From Cephalotrichum gorgonifer (taxonomy: Eukaryota > Ascomycota > Sordariomycetes > Microascales > Microascaceae), in NCBI GenBank assembly GCA_900312665.1, contig ONZQ02000002.1, positions 496,001 through 560,000 of the forward strand: 64,000 nt of DNA, in the 5' to 3' direction. The position numbers and the translations under genes are program-made. Positions 32,221-43,593 of this stretch are shown here, in pieces. The notes beneath the pieces are model-generated. The model did not search any database, was not told the origin of the DNA, and saw only the letters and a list, made by a program, of their open reading frames with translations. The first letter of the stretch is position 1; each line of letters starts with the position of its first letter.

Positions 32221-33088
32221 TCAATCCCTCCCAAGCCTCTCCTCCCCATCACTAATGAGCTCGTAGGCGGGCCTGAACCCGCCCTCGCCCCCCCTCAGCG
32301 CGGGATTCGGCAGGGTGTCCGTGGTTCCCCCCAGGCTCGTGTATCCCAGGTCGTACAGGCCGCAGTACTCGATGCCCACGTGGCGTATGAAGGCCCAGAT
32401 CTCGGCGTAGTGCCACTCGAGGACGGGGTGGACCCTCATGAAGCGGGGCCAGTCGCCGTCCGTCTCGTCGAAGCTCGAGAGGCGGGAGCCGTGGGGGTCC
32501 GTCCTGCGGGTGCCGACGAAGACGGCGCGGAGCTTCGGGTTCGAGGCGAGGTAGGAGGAGAGGGCGGCGCGCATGGGGAGGGGGGAGCGCGTGAGGGTCA
32601 GGGAGTAGGAGTTGGAGGAGTGGGCGACGAAGGCGTCGACCTCGGGGAAGGGGTGCGGGGGCACGATGTAGATGCACTGGACCGTGGACGGGAAGGCGCG
32701 CGGCGGGGCGGAGGGGGAGGCCGGGGGCTTGAGGGTGTGGCGGTTTAGGGTCGCGAGGAGGAGGATGAGGAGGACGAGGCAGTCTTTGCCGCCGTTGTAG
32801 GAGAGGGAGAGCTCTTCGGGTCTGTGGAGGGAGAGAAGGCAGGTTAGCATGGAGGCGTGGAAAGGGGTAGGCAAAGGAAGGGGAGGAGGGAGGAGGGGAA
32901 ACGCACGTATACCGCTCCAGAGCCTCCGCGATGATGGCCATGGACTCGCGGACCTTATCCTTCACGCCCCGTAACAACTCATCCTCGACGTCCTCCTCCA
33001 AGAACCTCGCGACCTTCTCATCCAGCTCGCCGCACACCGTGGCCAGCTCCCTCACCTCCTCTGGCGGGGGCAGCGTCCCGTTCGCCAT
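32221..33088 (-). CDS. FAD1: FAD synthase (FMN adenylyltransferase)
   Basis: Transfers AMP from ATP to FMN to make FAD; PAPS-reductase-like fold as in yeast Fad1. Exons 33088-32907 and 32821-32221 give 260 aa (GTGCGT donor, CACAG acceptor). The PP-loop nucleotide site is SYNGGKDC (68-75). Further marks are CIYIVPPHPFPEVDAFV, FVGTRRTDPHG, MRVHPVLEWHYAEIWAFIRHVGIEYCGLYDLGYTSLGGTTDT and the C-terminal FRPAYEL, all typical of the family. The chosen start MANGTLPPPEEVRE is the first ATG in frame. The same frame stays open upstream for about 35 codons without an ATG and then meets a stop next to a G run, where another frame starting at 33386 looks coding; see the entry for that segment. Confidence 0.88.
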
Positions 33089-33386
33089 CTCGACAACGCC
33101 GTTCTTCTCCCGTAGGACCTCTGCGGGCTCCTCCTCCTCCTCCACCTCCACGTCCTGCTTCTTCTCCTCCCCCTCCGCGGGCGGTGGTGCCCCCTTCTAC
33201 CGCGGAAACCGCGGGCTCCTCCGGCGCTCCCGGCGCGGCGGTCGTCTTGGGGAGGCTCGCGGGGTGATCAGGGGAGGATGTGGGCGCGTCGAGGTCGGCA
33301 GCTGGAGGCATGGCACCCTCCTTTTCGGTGATCTCGTGCTTCGGGTTCGGCGAGCGGAGGATGCGGCGGAGGGTCGTGAAGGCCAT
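33089..33386 (-). other. Coding-like upstream frame that may extend FAD synthase through a 1-nt shift
   Basis: An ATG at 33386 opens MAFTTLRRILRSPNPKHEITEKEG and continues as an Ala/Pro-rich frame to about 33195. From there the FAD synthase frame (APPPAEGEEKKQDVEVEEEEEP) is the protein-like one. The switch falls at a GGGGG run near 33190-33195; one base less would fuse both into one 360-aa protein. No splice pair found restores the frame. It may be a consensus error, a real frame break, or an upstream ORF in the leader. Confidence 0.4.
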
Positions 33387-34891
33387 GTGTTGATTCGGTC
33401 CTTTTTTGTCTTTTGTTTCTTGGAATTGGGTTCGAGGTTCCTGTCCTTGGGGTCGGAGGAGAGGACGGTAAGAGGGGGGAGAAAAGGGAGGGGGGTGGTT
33501 GAAGGTTGGCGGGAGAGAGGGGGAGAGGTGCTATGGTCCAACGTTTCCTTCTCCCTTTTTTTACTTTTTTTTCGGGGGTTTTTCAGATTGGGTTTCGATG
33601 AGAGAGGCGGTCTCGGCCGTGCTTGATCTTGGCCAAGGGAGGTGATTTCCGTTCGGTTCGGCGTATTTACGGGAGTATGTATCCGTATTCGTATGGGTAG
33701 CCAGTGATTAGGTAGGTAGTGGGGGAGTGGGAGCATGGGAGAGAGCGCATGGGGGGGTGCGTGGTTGAGCGGCGGAACCCGGCGGAATTTGGCGGGGTAA
33801 TATTTAGTTGGTTTAGTAGTGGGGGCGGATGGGGCGCGGCTGTACGAGTAAGGACCGCACCAGTTCGGTTCGGTAATACGAGTAGTTCATGGGGGAGTGG
33901 AGGTACTTCTTGTACGAGTATTAAGGGTAAGCCGGGTGAGAGGACCCCGTTGTTTTTTGTTCCTTCCGCCTCGGCAGGTGGAACCAGCGAAAGTGGAAAC
34001 AGTGGATACTTTCACATGTATTTCCACCAGCCAACCGTCGCCAACCAGCTTCGAAAGGAACCATATAATTTCAAAAAGAACATGAGACGGAAAGAAGGTC
34101 CGAAGAAGCGTGAAGACAAAGAGAGAGAGAGAGAGAGAGAAAAGGAACGAAAAAGGAAACCAAACAGAGAGAACCTAAACCAGTCGGGGACGGAGGGAAA
34201 AAGGGACCGCGCCGCGCCGCCGGCAGGCTGCTGTTACCCAGTTATGTAGCACTGCAACGGCCCGGATGCAGGAACACGCGAAAGTGCGCCCTCGCTCCTT
34301 CCTATCCGTTCTTTCGCCTTCTTCCCCACGTTCCTTCTTCTTCTTCTCCTCCTCCTTCTCCTTCTTCTTTCGGTACTTGTATGATTACTTGTAATATTAC
34401 TGAGTCCCCTTAGTCGGAAACCCTGCCCGTTCCTTGGCGGCGACCGGGCGAGCGGACTGGATTTCCCGCCCCAGCCGCAACATATATCCTGTCTGAGCCT
34501 CCCTCCCCACTTACCTACCCGCCCCCCCTTACCCCCCCCCCCCCCCACCCACCACACACACAAAACCCAAGCTTTTGGTTGCCGGGAATCCCAAAATAGC
34601 CAAAGAACGCTGTGCGGTGCACGGTCAAGCGGGCCTTCAAGACCCCGTCGCCGGAACCATTCCGGCGTGCGTCCTTGGACCTTCTGGCCAAACAAGCCCA
34701 CGACAGTCCGCCGCTGCGCGGTCTCATCCGTAGTCTTAGTCCCATCATAGCCTTGGTCTCGTCATAGTCTTAGTCCGGGTGTCGATGTCGATTCTCGGTC
34801 TCAGCCATGGTTATCGGAATACAACAAGATTTGTGCTAAATGCTAATGATATATTCTAACATGACAGCCTCGGCCCCGTCTCGTCCCCCTT
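33387..34891. other. Intergenic region with simple repeats
   Basis: About 1.5 kb between FAD synthase and Dbp4 genes. It contains (GA)10 at 34121-34140, a TTC/TCC-rich tract at about 34334-34370 and a run of 15 C at 34532-34546. A 176-codon frame at 33719-34249 runs through the simple repeats and is rejected as a gene. Confidence 0.5.
34121..34140. repeat. GA dinucleotide microsatellite, 10 units
   Basis: Pure GA run directly readable in the sequence; probably length-variable between strains. Confidence 0.9.
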
Positions 34892-37523
34892 CTACTCCAA
34901 CAGCCCGGCCGCGAGGGCCTCCAGGTCCTCCAGCGTCTCGGGCTCTTCGTGAATCTCAATGACGTTCGCCTTCCTCTTCTTCTTCCCCTTCCCTCCCGCC
35001 ACCTCATCCCCAGACTCCTCGTCCTGGAACCACTTCCTCGCCTTCTTCCTCGGCCGCTCATCCTCCTCCTCGCCGCTACTATCTCCACCCCCTCCCTGCG
35101 TGGGGAGAGACTTCAGCAGCGCAAGCGGATCCTCGCCGTCATCTTCCCCGCCCGCCAGCATAGCGACGTCCCCGCCCCCGCCCTCCCTCTCCGCCCGCGC
35201 CTCCTCCCTCTCCTCCCTCTCCCTGGCCTTCCTCTTGTCCTTCTTCTCCCGCATCCTGTCCTTGGCCAACATCTTGTCCTCCACGTCCGCCTCGCGCACC
35301 CTCTCCGCCTCGCTCTCGAGGAACTTCCTCCTCTGCTCCTCCGCCGGGCCCTCCTGCTTGAAGTCCTCCTCATTCTTCAGCTCGTAGATCTGGTGCGCCA
35401 CCCCGTCGTCGTCGAACACCAGCCTCTCCCCCGCCGGCATGTACTTGAGCAGCTTCTTCTTCGACTTCAGCAGCTTCTCCCGCCGCTTGGAGTCGATGAT
35501 GAGCTGCTCCTTGCCGCCAAAGTCTATCACCTTGGGCATCGCCGCCCCCGTCTGGCCCGACTCGTCGAGCTCCTCGTCGCCGAGCACCCTCTTGACCGTC
35601 AGGAAGTTCTCCTCCTCGTCCCCGTCCGCCGCCCCCGCGATCTCGTCGCCGACCAGCTTCGAGTAGTGGCTCGACAGGACGTCCTGGTTCGTCCGCTCGA
35701 ACATCTTGTCGTACTTGGTCCTCACCTCGCCCTTCTTCCGCTTCTTGGTCTTCTCCTTCCTGTTCCCTTCCTCGTCGAACTCCGAGTCCGAGTCGTCGCT
35801 CGACATGTTCATCATGCGCGACGCGTTCTTCACCTTCTTCACGTCCTCGCCCTTGTGGAACTTGATCTGCGGCGCTCCCGGGAGTCCCATGCTCCCCGCG
35901 AACCCGTCCAGGTCCAGCTCCCCGAGCTTGAACACGCTCTTGTCCTTCTGGTAGTTCACCGACCGCGTGTAGCTGATGAAGGCCTTCTGCGCGAGGTACT
36001 TCACGTCCGGGTTCTGGAAGCACAGCTGCTGCAGCTCGCTCTTGATGCTCTTCTTCTTCCCCTCCTTCACGTTGACCCTCTTCAGCGGCACCTTCCTGTG
36101 CTCCAGCCTCTTCAGCATGCCCTCCTCCTCGGACGGGTCGAGGAACAGCACCGCCTGCCCCTTACTCTCGAATCGCGCCGTCCGCCCCACACGGTGGATG
36201 TACGTGTCCACGTCCTCGGGGCAGTCCACCTGCACGACCCAGTCCACGGCGGGGAAATCCACACCGCGCGCCACGACGTCCGTCGCGAACAGGCACGAGT
36301 ACTGCGCCGTCGTGAACCTGGACGTGATCTCTATGCGCGCGCCCTGTTTCTGCCGCCCATGAAGGTGTAGCAGGGGGATACCGGGCCTCAGGGACTTGAA
36401 GGCCTCGTAGGCGAAGCGAACCTGCTTCCCCGACGACAGGAATATGATCATCTTGCTCTTGACGTTTGACCGTATGAAGCCGAACAGCGTGTCGAGCTTC
36501 TCGGGGAGAGGCGTGAGGATGTAGTGCTGCGTCAGCGCCACGGGCGTCGCGGACTGGGCCTCGCCGTGCACGGAGACGTACTCGGGGTCCCTCAGGCTCA
36601 GCCGCGCGAGGTCGGACACCTTCTTGCTCTGGGTGGCGCTGAACATGAGCGTCTGCCGGGTGCGCGGGAGGTGATCCAGCACGGCGTCGACGTCCTTCTG
36701 GAAGCCCATGTCCATGATCCTGTCGGCCTCGTCGAGCACCAGGATCTGGAGGTTGCTCGGGTCGAAGCCGGCCGTCTGGTCCAGGTGCTGCAGGAGGCGG
36801 CCGGGGGTGCAGACGAGGATGTTCATCCTCGCCAGCCGGCTCGCCTCCTCCTTGAGGCTCTTCCCGCCAATGATGAGTCCCGCGGAGAACAGGTGGTTCC
36901 GGCCGATCTTCTTCAGGACCTCGAAGATCTGGATGGCCAGCTCGCGCGTGGGCGAGATGATCAGGGCACCGAGGCCATCGTACTCGGTCCAGCGGGCGCG
37001 GTAGAGCTTCTCGAGGACGGGAACCAGGAAGGCGAGGGTCTTGCCGCTCCCGGTCTTGGCGGCGCCGAGGACGTCAAGGTGCTTGAGGGCGAGGGGCGTG
37101 GCTCGGGCCTGGATCTCAGTGAGGGTGTGGAAGTGGGAGGCGTGGAGGCCGGAGGCGGTGGGTTCGGAGAGGGGAATGTCGGAGAATTTCGTGAGGGGTG
37201 CGGCCGAGAGGTCCTACTCCGGTTGTTAGATTCATTCCGCGCCATTGAGTTTATTTTACATTTTTGCGTCTTCCTGCTTGCGCCCAGCACCCAGCGCCAA
37301 GCGTTTAGGGACGGGTGTCCCTAGGAGAGGGTTGGTGAGAGGAAGGGTGATGGGGACATACAAGATCGGCGACGGCCTTTTCGAGTTGCTCGAGGTCAGC
37401 GACGCCTTTTGCCCTCTTTTCTAACCGCGATACTCTCTTTTTTGACTCTTTCGGCTCCTTCGACTCTTTTGGCCTGCCGCTCGAAGGCTTCTTCGACTTC
37501 TGAGCATCTTTTGGGGCCGCCAT
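34892..37523 (-). CDS. DBP4: DEAD-box RNA helicase Dbp4 (Hca4), 18S rRNA processing
   Basis: Nucleolar ATP-dependent helicase that acts in the small-subunit processome, releasing U14 snoRNA from pre-rRNA in yeast. Exons 37523-37362 and 37213-34892 give 827 aa; phase 0, GTATGT...GTAG. The basic N-terminus is KKRVSRLEKRAKGV. The Q motif region FSDIPLSEPTASGL...TEIQ is at 64-89, Walker A AAKTGSGKT at 105-113, PTREL at 142-146, TPGR at 190-193, DEAD at 215-218, SAT at 246-248, and the RecA2 motifs VARGVDFPAVDWVVQVD and HRVGRTAR follow. The DUF4217-type segment (KYLAQKAFISYTRSVNY) and a long acidic/Lys-rich C-terminal tail match Dbp4 rather than Has1 or Dbp10. Confidence 0.95.
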
Positions 37524-38574
37524 CTTTGCCGCCGGTGTGTTTCTGGTCTCTTCGCGGGATGTTGAAGGTTGGAGATGGCGGTGGGCGAACTTTTTTTATT
37601 CTGCCGTCTCCCGTCTCCCACTTTGACCTTGGCTCCCCACCACCCCACTCGCCGCCCTATTTAATTGACAACTGCTGCCGGCCGGCTGTCGTAAGGTGAT
37701 TCTGACCCGTCAGCGCTTGTGACCACCACTGTGGGATGGATGTGTAGTACATTCAACTCGTACCTCCTCACTTAATCCAGCTTACAAGGGTCCTTCTCAA
37801 ATCCATCGCAACGCTGCTGTCTACCAATACCTCCTTCCCTCAGTACCTGTACTCATAATAGACCAGGATTCATATTACGACAGAGCAGCATCTCGAGAAA
37901 CAAGGTCACCTACGTACGGAACTGATTGAGAAAAGTTAGGCGAGACTTTGCACATGCGGGAATATCATTGAACCGAGAGCCGGAGTGACTTACTTGGCCT
38001 GAACCACCTTGAATTGTTACCCATATTTCCTCGGGAATTGTGATACTTGTAACTGGGGGTATCATTATGGACAAGCGCCCTGAATACAAGTCCAGCCGAC
38101 GCCCATATGCATACTTGTATGAATAGATAAAGATGGGATGTCTCACCCGCACGCGACAGTCGAGTAATACACAATACCCCCTGTCGACCACCGCGAGATC
38201 GCCTGGCCCTCAGGGTAACACACAGATCGACAGCACCCAAGAATAAGCCTTCTCAGCCAAGCTATGGTGGAGCGCCCCCGAATTTCCGGCCATCCCGCCA
38301 ACCCGGGATCAGTGGTGCATTAGTTAACCATACTAATACTACAAGTATACTAACAAGTACTCACCCGCAAAAGCAAAAATCCCAAAATCCTACCCACCCT
38401 CCTCCGCCTGTCGGACCTTCGTCAAGCGCCCAATTTAACTTTCCTTCCACTTACAGTAATATTCCCCTCCTCCCCGCCGCCCGCCGAGCTCTTCATTTTC
38501 AACCCCAACCTAATATCCCCCCCTTCTAACCCACCTCCCCTTGTTTGCGACCTCGCTACATACATATCACCACC
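37524..38574. promoter_or_regulatory. Divergent upstream region of Dbp4 and Sec14-like genes
   Basis: 1.05 kb between two divergent start codons. No coding frame. Motifs of the TACAAGTA/AAGTACT type recur at about 38340-38362. Confidence 0.4.
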
Positions 38575-40202
38575 ATGGCCACCAACTCCGGCGCTTCCGA
38601 TCCGGCGCCCAGCACCGCCGACTCCTCCCCCGGCGCTGACCACGGCTACCCGCACGGGCACGCGGGCTACCTTGACGAGCAGCAGGTTGAGGCCCTCACG
38701 GAATTCAAGAGGCTCGCCGAGGAGGCTGGGCTCTACACGCGCGGCCCGCCCGGCTCCATCGATGATGCCGCTCTCCTGTACGTCCTTGACCCCTGCCCCC
38801 TCCCCTTGCTCCATTGCCCTCGCATGTACGCCGTTTTGTGCGAGTAGTCTTCCTATGTGGGAGAGAGAGAGAAACTGACGGAAACCCCTCGTCCCCTAAC
38901 AGGAGATATCTGCGCGCCCGGAGGTGGGTCCCCGCGGACGCGCTGCAGCAGCTCGCCGACACGTCCGAGTGGCGCCAGGCGAACGACATCGACATCCTCT
39001 ACAACACCATCGAGGTGACCTCGTACGAGCAGAGCCGCCGCATGTACCCGCAGTGGACGGGCCGTCGGGACCGGCGCGGCATCCCCCTCTACCTCTTCGT
39101 CATCAAGCAGCTCGACAACAAGTCCGTGGCCGACTACGAGCGCCTCGGCGCCGAGGCCACCTTCAGCAGGGCCTCCCCCGAGAACCGCACCTCGGCGCCG
39201 GGCCTCCTCCGCCTCTTCGCCCTCTACGAGAACCTGACGCACTTCGTCATGCCCTTCTGCACCCAGCTGGAGGACAGGGAGTTCCCCGACGCCCCCATCA
39301 CCATGACCACCAACATCGTCGACATATCCGGCGTCGGGCTGAAGCAGTTCTGGAACCTCAAGGCGCACATGCAGGCCGCCAGCCAGCTTGCCACGGCGCA
39401 TTATCCAGAGACCTTGGACAGTGAGTTGGCCCCCCCGTCCCTCCTTGACCTTCTGACCCCCACCTTCTACTTCGCGTGCCGTGTATATATGCAATAGACC
39501 TACTAACAGTTTGTTCCTAGGAATATTCGTAAGTCTGATGAAATAGAACAATCCCTCTCCCCATCCCCCAAACTTTTCCCCTCCCTCCTCCCTTTACTAA
39601 CTCCCTCCCCCAAGATTATCGGCGCCCCCATGTTCTTCTCAACAGTCTGGGGCTGGATCAAACGCTGGTTCGACCCCATAACCGTCTCCAAGATCTTCAT
39701 CCTCTCCGGCTCAGAAGTCGAGTCCACTCTCCGCCAGTTCATCGACCCGAGCAACATCCCCAAGAAGTACGGCGGCGACCTCGACTTCTCCTGGGGCGAC
39801 CTGCCCACCGTCGACCCGGCGTGGGACGGCCTCGTCGAGTGGGCGGGCGACAAGAAGGGGTTCCCGACGGGCCCGCACGTGTGGAGGGACATCGAGGGCG
39901 GGGCGAGGATGGAGTGCGTCGGCCTCGGCCAGAGGGACGGCGTGCTGAGGGAGGAGAGGATCTGCGTCGTGAAGAAGACGTACTTCGGCGACGTCGCGAA
40001 CGCGGCCAAGGACCGCGCGGCTGCTGCCGGGGAGGGGGCGACTGGTGGTGTCGCGGCGGCGAATGAGGAGGCCAAGCTTAGCGACGGCGTCGCCAAGTTG
40101 GATATCGCGCAGGATGAAGCCGACGAGAAGTCGGCGGTGGAGGTGAACGGTAAGGAAGCCAGCGAGTCGGTGTCCCCGCCGCTACCGACCACCGTTGCAT
40201 AG
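38575..40202 (+). CDS. Sec14-like phosphatidylinositol/phosphatidylcholine transfer protein (CRAL-TRIO)
   Basis: Lipid-transfer protein of the Sec14 family that moves PI and PC between membranes and primes PI kinases. Exons 38575-38777, 38903-39420, 39521-39528 (8 nt) and 39615-40202 give 438 aa. The CRAL-TRIO N domain is at about 43-95 (LTEFKRLAEEAGLYT, LLRYLRARRW) and the lipid-binding domain at about 110-310 (GIPLYLFVIKQL, NIVDISGVGLKQFWNLK, IIGAPMFFSTVWGWIKRWFDPITVSKIFIL, FIDPSNIPKKYGGDLDF). The latter is the classic Sec14 end motif. The tail after 370 is Ala/Glu-rich and low complexity. Skipping the microexon would lose residues RIF and break the frame, so it must be included. Confidence 0.92.
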
Positions 40203-40600
40203 AGGAAGCAGGGGGAGTGCGAAGAGGGTGGCTAGGCATCACGCTTGCGTTACTAGAGTGGGCGCATTTAGATCTCTTTTGGGGGGGAGTGAGTGATGAG
40301 TGGAAGATGGGTTTCTCGGCATGTCGACGAGCGCACATCTTGGATGGACAAGGGAAAGTCATACATTTAGATATACCCAGGATAATATAAGTTTCTCGCC
40401 TCTCCTTCCGTCTAACTAGGACGGGATCGAGAGAGAAAAAAAGCCGGAGGTAAAACAGCGCTGTGTTCTAGTTTGCCTCTATCGCGGCTCTATCACATCT
40501 ACGGATCGGCCCGCCCGCCCCAGCACCTCCTCCCCGCCAAGCACCCGTCAACAGACCTCGAGACACTGTCTCGCAAAAATCACACGCTACCGCTGGATAT
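40203..40600. other. Convergent intergenic region
   Basis: 398 bp between the Sec14-like (+) and MDP-1 (-) stop codons, presumably 3' UTRs. Nothing else seen. Confidence 0.4.
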
Positions 40601-41236
40601 CTATGCATGCCCCCTCCGCTTCCTCCACTCCCCAACCCCGTTCTCCAGCTCCTCCCAGCTCATGCCATCCTTGACAAGCCACATTGTGACTCCCAAACTC
40701 TCCACCTCGGCGTTCCTGCTCTCGTCGTCAAAGAACAGCATATCCGTAAACTCCACCCCCGTCTTCTTCCTCAGGTTCTCAAAGTGGCCCATCTTGCTCC
40801 CGGGATAGATCTCCATGCCCGCGTCGAAGAAGTCGATCGCCTTCCTGGGCTTCTCCTTCTTCTGCGCGCCACTCGCGTCCTCGGGAGCGTACACCCACAG
40901 CATCTTCAGCAGCTCCCGCGCGCGGTCGGGCGCGTGCGTCCGCGAGGCGGCGGCGACCTTAACGGAGAGGTGGGTGGTGAGGGCGAGAAGAATGGCGGGA
41001 GAGTCCGGGTAGAAGGCGTAGGTCTCGCCGGCGCGGTCGGAGGCGGAGGTGTGGTCTGCCGAGGGGCGGAAGGGGGGCAGGGGATGTGTGTCAACCCAGA
41101 AGGGCCAGAGGGTGTAGTCGAGGTCGAAGACGATGAGGCGGGGCAGTGGGGAAGGTGGGGTTAGGGACGCGGGAATGTAGGAGGGGAGAGAGGGGGTGGA
41201 GGGGTTCGTGAGTTGCCTGGTAAATTTTTTCATCAT
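40601..41236 (-). CDS. MDP1: Magnesium-dependent phosphatase-1 (MDP-1), HAD family
   Basis: HAD-superfamily phosphatase that acts on phosphotyrosine-like substrates or sugar phosphates in vitro; physiological substrate uncertain. Single exon, 211 aa from the MMKKFTRQ start. The nucleophile motif DLDYT (D38, D40) sits in VFDLDYTLWPFWVDTH, which is diagnostic for eukaryotic MDP-1. Motif II is AAASRTHAPD, motif III the Lys in SKMGHFENL and motif IV FFDDESRN. The frame stays open a further 117 codons upstream to 41587, but that part has no family similarity and looks like 5' UTR; length from 41236 fits the family. Confidence 0.9.
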   Translation of the reverse strand: MMKKFTRQLTNPSTPSLPSYIPASLTPPSPLPRLIVFDLDYTLWPFWVDTHPLPPFRPSADHTSASDRAGETYAFYPDSPAILLALTTHLSVKVAAASRTHAPDRARELLKMLWVYAPEDASGAQKKEKPRKAIDFFDAGMEIYPGSKMGHFENLRKKTGVEFTDMLFFDDESRNAEVESLGVTMWLVKDGMSWEELENGVGEWRKRRGHA

Positions 41237-41682
41237 GATGGGCGGTGGTGGGGTTTGTATTTGAGGATTTGTGAGAGAAAGACGGTGTTGAGGCTGGGTT
41301 TGGAGTTTGACGTTTGGAGGAGCGGACGGGGATGGTGGCTTGCGGCGACCGGCCCCGTTGAATATGCGGGTATGTGGGCCGTGCAGCTTAGCTAACCCGA
41401 TTTCATCCTCCGTCCCGTCCGGGAGTGACAGCTTCGCCCATAGGCGCGAAGGCGATCGGAGGGTGAGAACTAAACCATGAGGTTGGGGGCATGGAGTAAT
41501 AGAAGAGCTCCAGAAGTAGTCCCCAGTCCCGGACGTCCCAGTTACTCGGGACGCGACAGTTGCGGGAAGTGGAGGTAAGAATCTCACTCAGCGCATCATG
41601 TCCTCCGACTGAGCTCGTATCACCTCCCCATAATCGCAGGGACAATTATCAAGCCAAAAAAAGGACTTGCTAAAAAGCATCT
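41237..41682. other. Intergenic region upstream of MDP-1
   Basis: 446 bp with the MDP-1 promoter/5' UTR (open but not coding-like) and the 3' UTR of the HTH gene. Nothing further seen. Confidence 0.4.
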
Positions 41683-42084
41683 TTAGTCCTTTGTCGCAAG
41701 CAGCCTCGGGAACCCCATCTCCCTCAGTAGCAACCTCATAGCCCGCGGCTTAATCGCATGGTCCACCTCCGCCAGCAGGTCCCGCATCTTGATATTCGGC
41801 TCCCGATGCGCCAGCAGGTCGTATACGTGATCCCGCTGCTCGGGGGTCAGAGTGCGCGGGCGGCCAGCGCGAGGGAGGGACTTGTGGCCCTCGCGCGCGG
41901 GCTCCTTGAGGATGGTAGAGCGGATGGTGCTGAGGGGGATCTCGGGGAAGACGGCGTAGATCTCGCGGTAGGAGAGGTTGTAGGAGCGGAGCTTGCAGAT
42001 GCGGGCACGTGTCTGGGGGGATAATTCGTGGCGGGTGCGGGTCTCGGTCTCCGGGGATGATTCGTCGCGGATGGCGGTCGGCAT
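41683..42084 (-). CDS. Orphan helix-turn-helix protein related to Tc1/mariner transposase N-termini
   Basis: Single exon, 133 aa. The protein is two helix-turn-helix modules: LSPQTRARICKLRSYNLSYREIYAVFPEIPLSTIRSTI (about 20-57) and, after an AGRPRTLTPEQRDHVYDLL AT-hook-like GRPR linker, a second at about 80-125 (MRDLLAEVDHAIKPRAMRLLLREMGFPR). This bipartite layout is the DNA-binding half of Tc1/mariner/pogo transposases. There is no DDE catalytic domain downstream and no inverted repeats were seen, so it is either a domesticated DNA-binding protein or a fragment. The intact frame and GC-rich codons like its neighbours favour a retained gene. Function not known. Confidence 0.7.
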   Translation of the reverse strand: MPTAIRDESSPETETRTRHELSPQTRARICKLRSYNLSYREIYAVFPEIPLSTIRSTILKEPAREGHKSLPRAGRPRTLTPEQRDHVYDLLAHREPNIKMRDLLAEVDHAIKPRAMRLLLREMGFPRLLATKD

Positions 42085-43593
42085 GGTGGAGCTGAAAGTG
42101 GGCTCGAGGCGGCGTCGTGTGCTCGGATTTTGTTTTACTTGGAATCTTAAGGGCGCTGCTATCTTCAGGTGTTGGGCATCGCTGACACGGGGGGGGAAGG
42201 AGCTATGCTAGCAGGTCATCTGGGGGACCCGCCCTATAATGTACCCCGGCGCAGCAGGTGGAACCCTCCATTGTAGGAAGGAGCACCTTTCAAAGCGCAG
42301 AAAAACCTAGGAGATAGAGCACAGAGCACAGGCCACCACCAATCACCCCCTCTTCAAGGTCAATGGTCTCTGCAATCCGACCCACCCACTAGAACCCTGC
42401 TTCGGCAATTGCACTCGAACCCGGCAAGCTTCCAGTTACGAGCCAAGGACAAGGGCAGGCAGGGTCGGGCTCGGCTCTCGGGCCTTACTTCTACCATAAC
42501 CCCGTCCCATACATCATAATACTTCTTCATCTTATCAATCTATCGCAATGACGCAAACGAGCGATTCCGGAGCCGAGATGCTCCAAGCCGGGCCCTCTAC
42601 CTGCGACGAACCTCTTCCCCAGATCGAACACGCGCGCTGGGATAATAACCGCGATCCAAAATATATGCTATTCTCGGGGCGTACTTCTAGAGTCCGACTG
42701 CCCACCCGTCTCGACGCAATATTATCCAGAAAAATTATTAGACCCAGAAAGGGCCACCACCCGCCATCTGCCGCCTCTGGTGGTCGCAAACTGCAAGTAC
42801 CGAGCCCCTCGTCGTCTGACCCAGCGGGCCCCAGCGGGGTTCCTGTGGGGTAGGCCGACCTTTTCGTGCGGGGACTTATAATAAGTGCATCACCTGGGCG
42901 CGGCTGATAGGAGCTCCGGGAACACAGATCGGGTGTTACTTCCCCTGCATACTTTGGTCCCTCCCCAATTGAGACTCCACCTTTATCTTCCATGTCGAAT
43001 TCCGCTAGGCTTATTGTATCCAAGACGCGTTAGACTAAGCTGTTCTCTCGTGTCGCGGCTCCAAGTGGAAGCTCTGTATTTCCGTATATCCGTGTGCCGT
43101 CCCGTGCGCTCCTTCCTCCGCCGGATGGAATTGATTTCCCCACCTCCAACTCTGCCCCACCTTCTCCACTTGCCCGGCGTCATGACACCCGTGAGCGCCG
43201 AGCCCCAATATTCAGGCAGGACCGGGTGAGGAGGTATCGTCTTACGTTCAACGAGGGGCACTGTTGAAGGGAGTCTTGGTAGGACAAGTGTGCTTGTAGC
43301 ATCCGGACCCGTTTCACTCCTTCTCCTCGTCCTCACATACAAGTACTGCATGTTACACACACCCCTCTTCGACCATACCCCATTCTCAATACCTTAATAT
43401 ATACCCGATCCTCACTCCTTTAAACATCGCGACCTGCCACTCCCCTCCTCCTCCCACCCCACAACCTCCCCACAAGCTTGCCGTCCCCTAGCGCTTTGCG
43501 ATACAAACGACGCGATAAGTCTGATAACACCACGAGACAAGCAACAACTCCTCGTACCCGCACCCGTGACGCGTAGTCCGGACTACATCCCCG
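42085..43593. other. Intergenic region, no convincing gene
   Basis: 1.5 kb. Frames such as 42548-42853 (101 codons) have no recognisable content. The left part holds the HTH-gene promoter and the right part that of the dioxygenase-like gene. Confidence 0.45.

Noticed and set aside
33719..34249. 176-codon plus-strand frame
   Set aside because: Its second half is the GA microsatellite and A-rich low complexity.
34949..36370. 473-codon plus-strand frame opposite Dbp4
   Set aside because: Shadow of the Lys/Glu-rich helicase tail, giving a Leu/Arg/His-rich product without domains.
41237..41587. N-terminal extension of the MDP-1 frame
   Set aside because: Open frame only; the protein would be far longer than MDP-1 relatives and the extra part is Pro/Ser-rich UTR-like.
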